A DNA stretch of 64,000 nucleotides, taken from Aricia agestis (Eukaryota; Arthropoda; Insecta; Lepidoptera; Lycaenidae). Each line of letters starts with the position of its first letter. Positions within the stretch are counted from its first letter, which is position 1. The DNA lies in the NCBI RefSeq assembly GCF_905147365.1, contig NC_056428.1:17638001-17702000 (forward strand). Direction: 5' to 3'. Of the stretch, positions 45,071 to 57,599 are shown piece by piece. The position numbers and the translations under genes are program-made. A model generated the notes under the pieces. The model saw only the letters and a program-made list of their open reading frames with translations. It searched no databases and was not told where the DNA came from.

Positions 45071-45078
45071 TATTAAAT

Positions 45079-45350
45079 GAAAGGGTTTTCTGAGACCAAT
45101 TCGAAAACGAATGTAATGTCATTCTACATCCAATGTGGCGGCTCAACCAAGATAGGGGAATAGTTATTTTTAATGCACTACTGCAATATGGGTCTCAAAT
45201 GAAAGGCCTTATTGAGAGTAACTCGAAAACGAATGTAATGTCATTCTACATCCAATATGGCGGCTCAACCAAGATTTTAAAGCACTTCTGCAATATGGGT
45301 ATCAAATAAAAGGGCTCATTGAGAGTAAATTGAAAAGTAATAGAGTCAAG
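45079..45350 (+). repeat. Tandem duplication of about 115 bp
   Basis: AACGAATGTAATGTCATTCT then ACATCCAATRTGGCGGCTCA occurs at 45107 and 45228, with CTGCAATATGGGT-TCAAAT repeated between. The hAT at 44518 landed inside a further unit (CTACAATATGGATG before it). Confidence 0.75.
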
Positions 45351-45353
45351 TCA

Positions 45354-45490
45354 AGTCGTGTGACGTGACGTGACGTGTCATGTCGTGTGTGTCGTGTTGT
45401 GACTTGTGTCGTGTCGTGTATATGACGTGACTGACGTGACGTGACGTTACGTGACGTGACGTGACGTTACGTGACGTGACGTCAAGTCAA
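45354..45490 (+). repeat. (GTGAC)n microsatellite
   Basis: Irregular then regular GTGAC/GTTAC pentamers over about 137 bp, with one full TGACGTCA at 45477-45484. Confidence 0.85.
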
Positions 45491-45654
45491 ATCCAGCCGG
45501 GCAGCCGGTTTCAGAAAATGCCCGGTAGAATCTGGTCACTTAAGTTAAATTAAATGAAATTTAACTTTTTATTCGTGCAGAAATAAACATTCTTGAAATA
45601 AAACAAACTACAATCAAACAGACATCGGAAATATAGCCAGAGGTAACTAAAACA

Positions 45655-45890
45655 AACAATCCATATTAAAATTGTAAATGCGAAAGTGTGCCTGTCTGTC
45701 TATTTGTCCGTCCGTCTGTCTGTCTGTCTGTCTATTTGTTACCTCTTCACGCCCAAACCGCTGAATCGATTTTGCTGAAATTTATTATGGAGATACTTTG
45801 AGTACTGGGAAAGGACATAGGATACTTATTGTCCCGAAGAAATGTACGGTTCCTGCGCGATTTAAACGAGTTATGCAAATTCAATATAAA
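45655..45890 (-). repeat. Interspersed repeat (reverse copy)
   Basis: Reads in reverse the family seen at 20275-20470: CTGTCTGTCTGTCTGTCTAT, TTACCTCTTCACGCCCAAAC, CGAAGAAATGTACGGTTCCT. Confidence 0.7.
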
Positions 45891-45894
45891 CAAA

Positions 45895-47280
45895 CTAGCG
45901 ACCCGCCCTGGCTTCGTACGGATATAAATATATAGCCACATAAAAATTGATTAAAATCGATTCAGCATTTTGATTTATATTCATTACTTATTATTACTAC
46001 CCGTGGCCCGCATTGGTCGGTACCGCCGTAAAGCTACGTCCCGCAATTTTTTAATCTATACTTATAAAATTACATGTCCTGACTGACTGACTGATTCATC
46101 ATCGCTGAGCAAAAACTGTAAAAGTTACAGCCATGAAATTTGGTGAGTAGGGTTGTTTTATTAAGTAGACACCCACTAAGGAAGGAATTTTGAAAATTTT
46201 ACCCCGAAGGGGGGTGAAAAAAGGGTTGAAAGTTTTAATGAAAGTCCGTCATTTCTTGAGTTAGAAACATGAAACTTTATGTTTGGGTTACTGATTAAAA
46301 TGATTGGATACGTGTTTAAGCGTTTCTGAAAATTCTATCCCCAAGGGGGTGAAATAGGGGTTGAAAGTTTAAATGAAAGTCCGTTATTTCTTAAGTTAGA
46401 AACATGAAAGTTTATTTTCGGACTGCTGATGAAAAATGAATGGATAGGTATTTAAGCGTTTTTAGAAATTCTACCCCCAAGGGGGTGAAAGTTTGAATGA
46501 AAGTCCGTCATTTCTTGAGTTAGAAACATGAAACTTTATTTTTGTGCTAGTGATTAAAAATGAATGGATACGTATTTAAGTGTTTCTGGTAATTGTACCC
46601 CCAAGGGGGTGAAATTGGGGTAGAAAGTTTCAATGAAAGTCCGTCATTTCTTGAGTTAGAAACATGAAAGTTTATTGACGTTTGCGTTTTTACCCTTTGT
46701 ATAAGGAACCACAAAAACAAAAAGAAGAAACCTATCCATCTTTGTTATTATACTATGTTAACGCGTGTGAAGTCGCGGGCAACAGCTAGTCTGTAATATC
46801 TTCGAAACTATTCATTTAAATCATATGCTGGAATGGGACATATATATAATAATAATTATAATAATAATAATAATCTACAAAAGATCTACATTAAATCAAC
46901 AATGTATTTAAGGTATTTAATTGGATAAGGATCAATGCTGTATTTATTAAAATTGCTTAGAAAATTAGCCATTATTTGTACTATTATTGTGGGATATCCA
47001 TAAGAGATAGACATATACCATTGCAGAGTTTTCTATAGACCTTTTCATGCGAAAAAATGTAATTATTTACGACATCACATTAGAAACCCCAACAATAATA
47101 GTGTTTCTCCACTATTTAATGAATGTTATTACTTATTATACTTAAAAGTTAAAACCTTCCTCTTGAATCACTCTATCTATTAAAGAAAACCGCATCAAAA
47201 TCCGTTGCGTAGTTTAAAAGATTAAAGGGAACAAAGGGAAATGAGGGAAAAAAGCGACTTTGTTTTACAACATGTATAGA
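45895..47280 (-). mobile_element. Helitron-like element containing a nested Helitron
   Basis: Its CTAG end is at 45895 and its 5' part (AAAACAAAGTCGCTTTTTTC in reverse) is near 47255. It matches 10400-11009 in reverse and 63792-64000. It is interrupted at 46055-46789. Confidence 0.75.
46055..46789 (+). mobile_element. Nested Helitron inserted A^T
   Basis: Starts TCTATACTTATAAAATTAC after A and ends GTCGCGGGCAACAGCTAG before T. The uninterrupted site is visible in the 10.8-kb copy (TTTTTAAATCTGTAA in reverse). Inside are four imperfect repeats of about 140 bp carrying AAGTCCGTCATTTCTTGAGT and CCCCAAGGGGGTGAAA. Confidence 0.88.
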
Positions 47281-48919
47281 AGAATAGAAATTGTCTTTTT
47301 AAAAATAACTTTTAAATTTAAATGATGTGTTATTTAAACATAATATAGCAATTATTATTAGAAATGAGCTAATACAGAAACCTCCAGGAAAACCAGAAAG
47401 CATAATCCCATACTTTATTGTTGCTATGAAATATCAATTAAATATTTAGTAGCGGTATAAAATATGCAAAATCAAGATGGCCGGATGTTCAGCTGTCCTG
47501 CTCTGACGTGGTGCGCCGTGCGAGTGAGGGAGACGGAGTGAGGTTCTATGGGACAGGTTTCGCAACACCTTGAACCCGTAGTGTACCGCTACACTATTAG
47601 ATTCACAAAGATATAACACTATCTTTTTATATTATACTAGCTGTCCCGGCAAACGTTGTTTTGCCACATATTTTTTTTTGTATGAAAAATAGATGTTGGC
47701 CGATTCTCAGACCTACTCAACATGCTCACAAAATTTCATGAGAATCGGTCAAGCCGTTTCGGACGAGTACGGCAACGAAAACTGTGACACGAGAATTTTA
47801 TGTATTAGATTATCTTTTATCATGTAAAAGTACTATGAGCCGAACAGCTGAACTCTGAGACCACCCTACTCAAAATTAGGAGCTTCTTAAATTGGGCAGG
47901 CCTCTTAATTGATATAGTAGAGGTGTATGCAAAAATGGTGAGGAAATTCTCCGATGGTACCAGGGCCGGCCGACATACTCTGTAAAGAGAACTCGTCACT
48001 ACTCAAAGGCTTTCTTTTGAGAATAAAGTGGCTCGAAGGCTTAATTTCTATCTTTCTCTTTCATTAGATCTCTCTTTCGCCAGTAATCCATCAGTATCGT
48101 AAGTCTAAATTAAATTAACGTCAGACCGGCAATTTGTTGTGATACGAGAAAACTGTTCGTCCAATAGGTTAACGTCAGCAAAAAACATTTAGCTAGCGAT
48201 TTTAATCTAAGTTTTGGCGTTTTTTTCATGTCTTTTGCAAAACGATATTAATTTTTGATAAAAACGCCTGGCAATATAATATTATTTTTTATTATCTAGT
48301 TAAAATAAGCAGGGAATAAAAAAAACGTATTGAGCGTTGCGTTTGAGTCTATTAAAAGTTGCAGTCGATAATATTAGGTAAAATAGGTTTGGTATTCATC
48401 TAACGAAGGTAGTTCTACTTTCTGCATTTTAATTATTAATTTAGTAAAAAGTTGCGAGTTGGGCGAGTTACACAAGACGGGAAGTGGTGGAGCAATTTAA
48501 AGCGTATCGATTAAAAGTGTTACGAACGAGTAACGACACGCGATCGAACCGAGCGAACCGAGCGGGCCGACCAAGTGTACCGACCACCGACCGAGCGAAC
48601 CGATCCGGCGGCGCTGTGTGTGGAAGACGGAAGTCGGAACACATCGGCTGTAAGCCTGTAACGCTTACAGCTTACTGCTACATATGGGGTTACTAGGGAG
48701 ACAGAAAGCAGAAGACATGATCTACCAGCTTCGAAGAAATACTTGCTACTTCTTCCTTCTACGAGACCTGCAGGGAACGCCACTTTAATCCTTGCAAGTT
48801 GCTACCAAAATGTTAACCCTGTAGTTCTAGGATATTACTGCAACTTCCTTTTAAATTACAAAGATAATACTAAAGATATTATGTTACTAATAATTATTAT
48901 AACTTATAGATATTAATAC
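47281..48919 (+). other. Putative intron, repeat scraps
   Basis: A repeat with CCGATTCTCAGACCTACTCA and CTGTGACACGAGAATTTTAT lies at 47635-47820 (relative at 58195-58310). A GC-rich patch at 48530-48650 has GAACCGAGCGAACCGAGCGG and a 70-codon frame; no gene is claimed. Confidence 0.45.
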
Positions 48920-48927
48920 GTGGTAAT

Positions 48928-49108
48928 CAGTAGCGGCTATAGGAGGGGGGGGGGCAGGGACGCTGGGGGACCGCTCTAGTGCCGTATAGAAAGGGACGCT
49001 GAAGGCAAACAAAGGAGGTGCCAATTTTTTTCAGCAACACCAGCATCCTGGGCGCCGAAGAATTCTCGTCGAGGCCACGGCGTCGGTTGTACTAACACCG
49101 GCTAACTA
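48928..49108. mobile_element. hAT-type MITE with perfect 8-bp target duplication
   Basis: GTGGTAAT stands at 48920-48927 and 49109-49116. The element starts CAGTAGCGGCTATAGG, has a GGGGGGGGGG run, and ends CCGGCTAACTA. Sister copy at 5375-5514. Confidence 0.82.
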
Positions 49109-49470
49109 GTGGTAATGTAGGATGTAGTTTTTACGCGCCGTATTTCGTACCGGTTCGTATTGTTGTTTTTTGTGTCAGTAAATTATGCTTAAGGTCAATA
49201 TGTCACGTGATAAACATGATCTATGATCAGTGATTTATTGGGTACCTTCACTATCTGCCTCTCAAAGTGTAGATCAGAGTTGTATGGTTATTTTTTTACT
49301 ATAAATCGATTTGCAGAATACAATGATTGATATTAGCTAAACGAATGTCAAGGTTTGTGCGTAAAAGAAGCCGGTCGGTTCTTAATTTAAAACCAGTATT
49401 TGCAGCTTGTGCCGGCTTTTACCCGACTACGACAAAACTATGTAGGGTAATGATTTTAGCAGTCTTTTTA

Positions 49471-49712
49471 TCTATATATATAAAACTCCAAGTTGACTGA
49501 CTGATTGTCATAGTGAATAGTGATCTATCAACGCACAGCCCAAACCACTGGACCGATCGGGCTGAAATTTGGCATGCAGGTAGATATTATGACGTAGGCA
49601 TCCGCTAAGAAAGGGTTTTGATCAATTTCACCTCCAAGGGGTTAAAATAGGGGTGGAAAGTTTGTATATAATAATACTTCCTAACGCGAGCGAAGCCGCG
49701 GGCAAAAGCTCG
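49471..49712 (+). mobile_element. Non-autonomous Helitron, copy 2
   Basis: A|TCTATATATATAAAACTCC to GCGAGCGAAGCCGCGGGCAA then AAGCTCG|T. It lacks the foldback found in the 17.2-kb copy. Confidence 0.83.
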
Positions 49713-50479
49713 TTTAATATAATATTCACAGCGGTAACTACTTAATGAACTAATGATGCTTCGTGTGACAAAGCTATGTTTTTATCAAAATTTTGCATTT
49801 TTACGTACAACTTGTGTTAGAGTTTTGAATGCTTATTTACTACTAAGAAGTAGGTAAGTGTTATTGTTCAAATACCTAAACAATAACCATGAAGTAAAGG
49901 TTGTTCTTGGAGTTTTTCCTCAAGCATTACTTGTATTTTTATAGCCTTACGTGTCATTGGAAATGTTTAGTAAACAACGTTTAATCACAAACAACGGAAT
50001 AAGGAATTAGACACGTCCTCAGCACTTCTGTGAGCCGGATACAAAACATTCATCACATCTAATTAATTATACATACTACTGAGAAATTATAAATATGTGT
50101 TATTTTATATCAATGATGTTTTTTATTATATTATCTTAGAATTTTATCTACCTAAGGGCCCCGTGTAAAACAGGCTTCCAACAAAGTTGCCTTTTGACAC
50201 ATGTCACAGAATTCTCTAAAACTCGTCGCAAAAGAAAGTTTCTTTTTTTAATTTTCCAAAACGTCTGTCGAAACAGTAATTTCAAACGCCGCGTTTGGCA
50301 ACGTAATTGCGGCTAATGTGTTCGCCGCTCACAGAGATGCGCCGGCGCAAGTCACAACCCGACGACCCATGACATTTGGGAGAAAACCCTGCTGCTATTG
50401 CGACACTAGAAACTGCCGAGTGCTGTGGTCTATGCATTATATATTTTATATAATATATTTTTTGTAATTTTCTATCTTT

Positions 50480-50640
50480 TTAGTAAAATATGGCCCCGTG
50501 CGAGTTTCTTACGCCGGTTCTTCTCGCCAGGTTAGTTCCCGAACCGGTGGTAGGTACCAGTGTAGTCCCGACGTTCAGAGAATATATTTTGAAAAAAAAT
50601 AATATTCTGAATAAAATAATTTGAGTTTGAGTTTTGAGTA
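50480..50640 (+). mobile_element. LINE 3' end, second copy
   Basis: CGAGTTTCTTACGCCGGTTC, TTCTCGCCAGGTTAGTTCCC and GAACCGGTGGTAG match the 3' UTR of the LINE at 3062-3725. Extreme 5' truncation, no coding left. Confidence 0.78.
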
Positions 50641-50644
50641 TGGA

Positions 50645-52520
50645 CACGGACACGATAGGTAATGTAAAATATAAATAGAACGTGATTGTTAAAATACGTA
50701 AAATCTGGAATTTAAGTCTAGTATCGCTAGGGAGATATTTTGATGATTACTATTTTATATTTACTTAGTACTTATTTACTAACTTCATGATTTTAATATA
50801 GACGCCATACATATCTGTAGATTTTTTCATTAAATAATTATATAACCATTAAATGCCTGAGTGCAGTTGTAAGCTACTTCATTAATATTATAATATAAGC
50901 TTGGAAATTCTGTGCAATCTGAATATTTTTAAGTATTTAAATTCTAACATAAATCAATAATGACTCCAAACTCCAAAAAAGAAACCTAATAAAAACCGTC
51001 CAGGCCAAATTCCATTAAAAACAAACAGACCGAGATGTCAAGAACTCGAGAGACAAAGTCAACATTGCGCTTGTGTGCTGTTAGCGCGCTTGTGTGCTTT
51101 CAGCGTTTGTGTGCTTGTATTTATACCCTTCGCGTCTGTGTGCCTCATGTTTGTATGTGCCGCGCGTACCGCGCTTGTGTGTGTGAGGTGCGCGCGCGCA
51201 GTGCCAGCCTGTGCCTGCCGCGGCCTGGCAATTACTGAATACTGGTGCCAGTAGGTATACCGAGTTCCGCGTATTCGTCATTTTACTTGCATATTACTTT
51301 ACCTAATACACGAATATTGTACATTTTATAATACTCGTCTTATCACATTCTACGGTAATTATTCCGAAAATAACTTCTCGAATTAAATATTTCGTTTCGC
51401 TGGCTAGTTTTGGAACAAGGAAAGTAAGTACTTAGTAGGTTTTAAGTGCACCGACTTAGGTGTCTGGTCTGAACACCGAATAGTACTATAGGTACTCTCA
51501 CTTGTACTATTATCTATTCTGTGGTACTATGAAGAATCCTACTAATATTATAAAGGCGAAACCCTTCACATAGACTTCTTTGTATCCCAGGAAAATGTAC
51601 GGTTCCTGTGGGATTCTATAACATTGTCTTATTGTGTTATTATTTGTATCAGCCAATTCAATACTCCTAGACCTAATCTCCTAGACCACCTTTCTAATTA
51701 GATCTCAGTCGTGACTCGTGGGCTAACTTCGTAATTTCTTCACATATTATCTTACTAATGGCGTATCTTTGACTCACTACTGGTCTGCCAGTGTCTGTAC
51801 TTCAGCACTGTAACGTCGGTCGAGCCCGTTACTGGGCCACTGCGGTTTCACTTTCATTATCAAATTAAATACTTCTTGCGCGTTTTTGCAGGCTGTCGCC
51901 ACTATTGTCCGTCTGTGAACCCACAACAATATACTATTGTTAACCGCTAATTGTTAACTATGTGTTGAAGTATACTGGTCGCTTTATGTGCTATGTTCTG
52001 ATTGCTCCAAAATCTGAAGGAGTCAGTTAAATGAGATTTCTGAGGATTTTGATAGGAGCTCATAATTAATATTTGTTAGCGGTTTTGAATTGCTTGCGTA
52101 AAAACATTAACCAATCAATAGAGTTGAATAGATAAAGTCCTTTAAAAATCTTCAGAAATTGTAATATAAGAAAGGCTAAGTATAAAATACGATTGCTAGC
52201 AGCCGGGAAGTTCTCACCACTTTCTGTTAAAGTTCCGAATAGGCTATTCACAACTTTTTTGACATATTCTCCATACTTGATCTGTCAAGTTAATTGGTGG
52301 ATAGCCTATTCGTCACTTATCATTAAGTGGTGAAACAGGCCCTAAAGATTACAAATTTAAGCTTTTGAGTAGATCAGAGAGAGACAATAGTACAAGCCAA
52401 CTAGTGTATGATGCAATAAATATAAAATATTCCTTACACGTGTAATATTTTGCGCATCAAATTGTTCATTTACATACTGTTATGTCCATGCAGACACTAA
52501 CGATATAGTCGTACTGATCC
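50645..52520 (+). other. Putative intron, nothing assigned
   Basis: At 51065-51215 the motif GCGCTTGTGTGC recurs in variants; the rest is AT-rich. A repeat scrap lies at 51540-51620. Confidence 0.4.
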
Positions 52521-52526
52521 TTACGT

Positions 52527-52850
52527 CGCATAAACGAGCAAACGGGTCACCTGATGGAAAGCAACTTCCGTCGCCCATGGACACTCGCAGCATCAGAAGA
52601 GCTGCAGGTGCGTTGCCGGCCTTTTAGAGGGAATAGGGTAATAGGGGAGGGTAGGGATGGGAAGGAAAGGGAATAGGGGAGGGTAGGAAAGGGAATAGGG
52701 GAGGGAATTGGGCCTCCGGTAAACTCAGTCACTCGGCGAAACACAGCGCAGGCGCTGTTTTACGCCGGTTTTCTGTGAGAACGTGGTATTTCTCCGGTCG
52801 AGCCGGCCCATTTGTGCCGAAGCATGGCTCTCCCACGTATAATCTTGAAT
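52527..52850 (-). repeat. SINE with GCTTCGGCACGAATGG, reverse copy
   Basis: Reads reversed GGTCACCTGATGGAAAGCAA, CCATGGACACTCGCAGCATC, GAGAACGTGGTATTTCTCCG and GCCGAAGCATGGCTCTCCCA. Inside, GGGAATAGGGGAGGGTAGG is repeated. Confidence 0.8.
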
Positions 52851-53315
52851 CTAGATGATAATATACTATTCTTTGATCTTTTTAATTTTGATGAAATATT
52901 CCCTGTAGTGCTTCCAAAATCTGTAGCATAATAATTTAACCCCAGACGAAAAAAGTGCGCAGGATAGCTTGACTTGTCTGTGTTTATGGCATCCTAGTAA
53001 CTATAGCCCAGCCACTGATATAGCAATCAATTCGTGAGCGAATGACAGTGATAAGTAGTGATAGAAGCCTCAAGAGTCAAGGGTCGATTTTCTGCGTCAT
53101 CCGCGTCCAGACTCCGGACTCTAGCTTCTAATTGATGAAATAAGAGCTTAGTTATTCAGTCTCTTCTGTCAAACTATTCATTTAATTAAAGTTTAATCGA
53201 CATTAAATGTCTCTCTTAGTTAGCGGCCGTTAGTTTTTTATTGTTAATCCGATATTTTTGTGTGCGTAAAAAGAACCAAATTCAAAAAGGTGGATGAGCT
53301 ACGAATAATACGATA

Positions 53316-53382
53316 TGCCATCAGATTCTGGTAGACCTATATTATTGGTATTATAATATAGGTCTACCAGAATCTAATGGCA
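53316..53382. repeat. 30-bp stem hairpin
   Basis: The arms 53316-53345 and 53353-53382 pair with one mismatch (core AGATTCTGGTAGACCTATAT), with a 7-nt loop. A third copy of the core is at 53524-53540. Confidence 0.8.
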
Positions 53383-54357
53383 AAAAGTGAGATAATAAAT
53401 GGACTCAAGTAATACGAGTACCGAGGTAATTGGAATTTTTAAAACATTTTGATCCTATTTTCTCCTTGCGTGAAACATGCGAATATAAACATTTATCCAA
53501 TGATCAAGGATATTTTTGCCTACAGATTCTGGTAGACCTATAATTATTATTATTCGTAACTCGTAAGGTATATTTCATATTATAATGAGCAGTATAATAT
53601 AATGTTATTAACCTATAATATATACTATAATTTACGGCTATATTCTAGTACAGAGTACGGAAGCGCGGTACTTCCGCTGCTGCGATGATTCTTTGTTCTG
53701 TTGCGGGTTTTTTCCTGTCCATGTATTGACTGTTGCATGCGGATTGCGGAGATGACGATGGTCTTGTAACATCACCATCACGTCGATGTATATAATAGTA
53801 ATCTCGAATTACAACAATAGCACAGTTTGTATTGAATCGTTTGCATTAAGATCATCTAAAAGGTAAAATTATTTTGAACTGCCATCTCATTTCTTAGTAT
53901 GGGAAATCTGTTTTCTGTATGAAATTCCTTGCCATTGTAATATTACAACTTAGCACGGGATCCCATCACCCATGTTCTTTCCTGGGATATCTCGAAAGAG
54001 CGTGAAGAGGTAAGAAAGGCAAAAACTTTCTAATATTATTATTTCCTATACTATATTCTTCATCTACCCAAAACTGGGGAATAGTTGTCTGCTCATAGGT
54101 TGGTAAATCTCTCAATTAACAACCGCGTCATGTAACTTTGTCGGCGTGTAAAAGTGCGAACATCCTGTAGATCTAGTTCTAGAATGTTACCAGGAATTCA
54201 TGAGTGTGGAGTAACGTACTTCCTATATGGCTCATTAGATGGCTTTTAAATATTGAGTAACTTGGAGTAGGCTAGGCAGAACCAACAATCGCCCAAGCAG
54301 CACAAGTATATCTAGTGAAGCACTATTAGTTATTTTATAGAATTAAACTTGGTATTC

Positions 54358-54753
54358 TTACATAAGAGTCAATAATCGCTGAAGATATCCTGAAGATATC
54401 CTATATACCGAGTTCAGTAAAAATGGGCACCTGTCTTCACTGTAATGACAAGAGCAGCATAAGAATTCATCATTAGATAACGTTAAGAGCAATTTATATT
54501 TATCTATAGGGAATATTATAAAGTTATTTAATAATATAAAGGAAAAATAACACTTCACATTTAACTTTAATGTAACGAAAAGTTTTACATAAAATGTGTA
54601 GAATTTATTCAAAAAATCTGCATTAAATTTTAAGTAATAATTTAATCTCTCTAAGTGTGATGATAGGAATATCCAATTCACGCCAAACATGACTGCGTGG
54701 AAAGTTTTTGTGACGTTGGAAAAGCCATTTGACAGACACCTTAACTCTGTCAC
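54358..54753 (-). other. 131-codon open frame, unrecognised
   Basis: Rich in Phe, Leu, Tyr and Lys (for example LERLNYYLKFNADFLNKF). The composition fits AT-rich chance as well as a membrane protein remnant. No splice or family evidence, so no gene is called. Confidence 0.15.
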
Positions 54754-54788
54754 AGTATAGCAATATTGTCATATTGCTATACTGTGAG
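54751..54788. repeat. 17-bp perfect hairpin
   Basis: TCACAGTATAGCAATAT at 54751-54767 pairs exactly with 54772-54788 across a 4-nt loop. Confidence 0.8.
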
Positions 54789-54789
54789 T

Positions 54790-57260
54790 GTGACTCTGTT
54801 CTTGTTGTACTCGTGTCTCGTACTAGACTAATAAATAATTAAGATTGTAAGGTTTAAACATGAATTTTTTCAAAATAATATTTTCGTATCAATCGTAGGG
54901 CCCACCTTGTTTCAGTCTTTCAGACGATCAAATTCCACTCTTAAATTTCTCCTCTCAGCTATCACTTTATTTAAGAGGCTCCCAACTTTAAGAAGCACTT
55001 CATATTAATAATTATGTAATGAACAAAAGCCTCCAATATGACTGTTTACGAGGGATTCAATAACACTTGACGGGGAAGTTCGATATCTCCAGTTATTGTA
55101 CCCAAATCAAACGCGGCAGGAATATATTGCGTTTTTATATTGTCTCTTATGTCGACGTAATAATTGTGATATTGTACAACGGCCAGACTATGGAAATGGA
55201 AAAATTGGTGACATATTATTCTATGCTATGTTGGTCCGGACCGTAATACTAACATGGGGAGGGCATTGGTCTATGATCGCCGATGATATCTATCAAAGTT
55301 AAACATTTTGTGGTCAAAATTGTAATTATGTTGTACTTAATTGGTAAGACTTCACAACATTTGTAAACAAAATCTGCGACTAGGCGGAAATGCTTTTATT
55401 GCGACTCCTCTGATGTTGTGGGTAACGACGGTAGTCATTTGATGGACAGCAACGGTGACCAATTTGATCGTTTGCCAATAAAAAAATTAAAGCCAAACTT
55501 TGATTTCTAAACTGACTATGAGGAAGTTTGAAAGGATAAGAGGGAATGATGCTTGTACCGAGACAACAGAAGAAAAAGTTGTATGGCTAGTACTGGGGAC
55601 GCATAAGTAACGTATGGTATTTGTTGGGCGTGTGTGAATTACCATACAATCGGGGGTGAATGACCTGTGACGTCTCTAACAATATTCGCTTAATTTGTCT
55701 ACGTGTCATGATATAGTGATCTTTATTATCCTTTTATTTTTAACTGACTTTCAAAAACGAGGAAGGTTCTTGTATCATATTGTATTTAAGTAAAAAAGCT
55801 ATCAAGCTTCGAGGTTTTCAAGGAAAAATAACTCCGATCACAAGTAATAGGTACTTTTAAGTTGTGTGTGGTAATAATTTACTTAAGTCTTAAAGAATAA
55901 GAGAGTTTTACAAGCAATTAACCAATTCTACTATACTTAATAATGTTATTTTAGCTGTTCCTTGTTCGATCGAAATTGTATTTATGTAAAATGTCAAACT
56001 AAAGCAATAATATTATTTGACACATCAGATAGGAAAATACTATTTTGCTGTTTGATAGGAAACTGACTGGATCGAACAAGGAACGTGGCTGTAATCTTGG
56101 ATTTTATACAGGAATTTGGCATATTGCTTTTTCCCTCTCTTCAAAAATTGACTGAAACTTTTGAACTCCGTCTACCAGGGTAACAGAAGCTCTCGCCGGT
56201 CAACAGCCGCAAACCATTGTTCTGTGTCAGTCACTCCAGACGCTAATCTGCTGAACAAATACCACATATTATTTTAATGTCTAAACAGTGACACACATTG
56301 CTGTGTGCTTAGTATATTTGCCGGGGCTTATGCTGCAAATATTTTAATGAGTACTTCATAAATAATACATAATTATTAATGCAAAAGTGCGTCTGTCTGG
56401 GAACCGTTAAAATTTCCGCAAGAAGGCTTAAATAATATGCAGTTTCTTTCTTAAATGTTTAACTGTAGCGTCACTATCGCCTAAGCTGCTGATCTGATTT
56501 TAATGGAGGTGTCAACTGTCAACAGATTCTTACCTTATGAATCATAATTTCCCTAATCATTTAATGAACGTTGGATGATGTTATAAATTATGATGATGTT
56601 GTTGAAGTTATTATTTATTTTATTTTCCTGTTGATACAATAAAGTTTCTCATTTCTTTGCGAATTTTGAAGTTATGACTGCAGTGTTCTTGTAAGAACTA
56701 TGTGTAATATTTTGTGTCCCCATGGTCAATAATTGGCCGATGCCTAAAGTTCAAAATATCTAGAAGTTTTAGTTTAAATTATTTTTTACTACTTTGCCAA
56801 AAATAAAATAATAGATATTTTTAAAATATTTAACACCTGCCGAGGTTTCGGGCCGGAGCCAAACATGATTTTTTGTGCGAAGGTGGTCAAAACGCAACCT
56901 GCAAAGCTTCGGCCCGGCTGAACCCAGAATATTATGCAAATGTAAATAAATATTTCACTCTAATTATAAATCGGAATCGTCAAGTCACCTTCCACGCGCG
57001 TGTCTCGGCAGTCCTGGCGACTTACTAAGTGCTACCGGTCTTGTCAGTTGTCTGTAATGTGATATGCTGTAGGTACGTTCACCCCACTAGCTGCCTAAAC
57101 AAGCCTTGTTTTGTGGGGAATTGCCCTAATAAGGATTTTGGCCTTTTGGTGGAATATTTTTTGTCAACAAGTTCGCCCAGTAATTCTATTGCGCAGAAAT
57201 TTGTTTTGCGATAATAGCTGTAGGTACATTTTTTGAGGATAAAAACTATTCTTTATCCTT
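54790..57260 (+). other. Putative intron, nothing assigned
   Basis: No gene or bounded element. A 69-codon frame at 55096-55302 matches nothing I know. Confidence 0.4.
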
Positions 57261-57269
57261 TCCCGGTCT

Positions 57270-57535
57270 ATACGAGCTATTCCAAACCCGCGGCCCGCCG
57301 GTACTTTATCTGCGGGCTCTGTGGGCCGCGTGATGTTATACCATTTTGAAATTGACGCCTACCGACAAAATAATGTAAATTCGTCGTGAAAGTCGTTAAA
57401 TTTTTTTCCACTGTTAAATAATTAATTTTGAGGAACGTTTTTTGAACCCTAAAATTTGTTTGTTGCGGCCCGCGACATCAAGACCAAAACATGTTTGTGG
57501 CCCGTATGAAAAAAGGTTAGGGACCACTGGTTTAT
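57270..57535. mobile_element. Degenerate hAT-type MITE
   Basis: Internal CCGCGGCCCGCCGG and GCGGCCCGCGACATC, and a right end GGTTAGGGACCACTGG typical of hAT ends. It is inserted in a repeat with TATCCTTTCCCGGTC. The left end is poorly kept. Confidence 0.5.
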
Positions 57536-57599
57536 ACCAAATTGCATCAAAAGTTGTTTAGTAAAGTAAGCGTAACAGGTAGACAAACACACGTTCGCA

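Noticed and set aside
48484..48783. Arg-rich frames on both strands as a gene
   Set aside because: GAACCGAGCG-type short repeats explain the open frames; no splice or family support.
51035..51281. Cys-rich 67-codon frame (possible secreted peptide)
   Set aside because: The cysteines come from GTGTGC/TGTGTG low-complexity sequence, and no signal peptide is present.
54358..54753. Chemoreceptor-like 131-codon frame
   Set aside because: Phe/Leu/Tyr-rich but without any family motif or splice signals; expected occasionally in AT-rich DNA.
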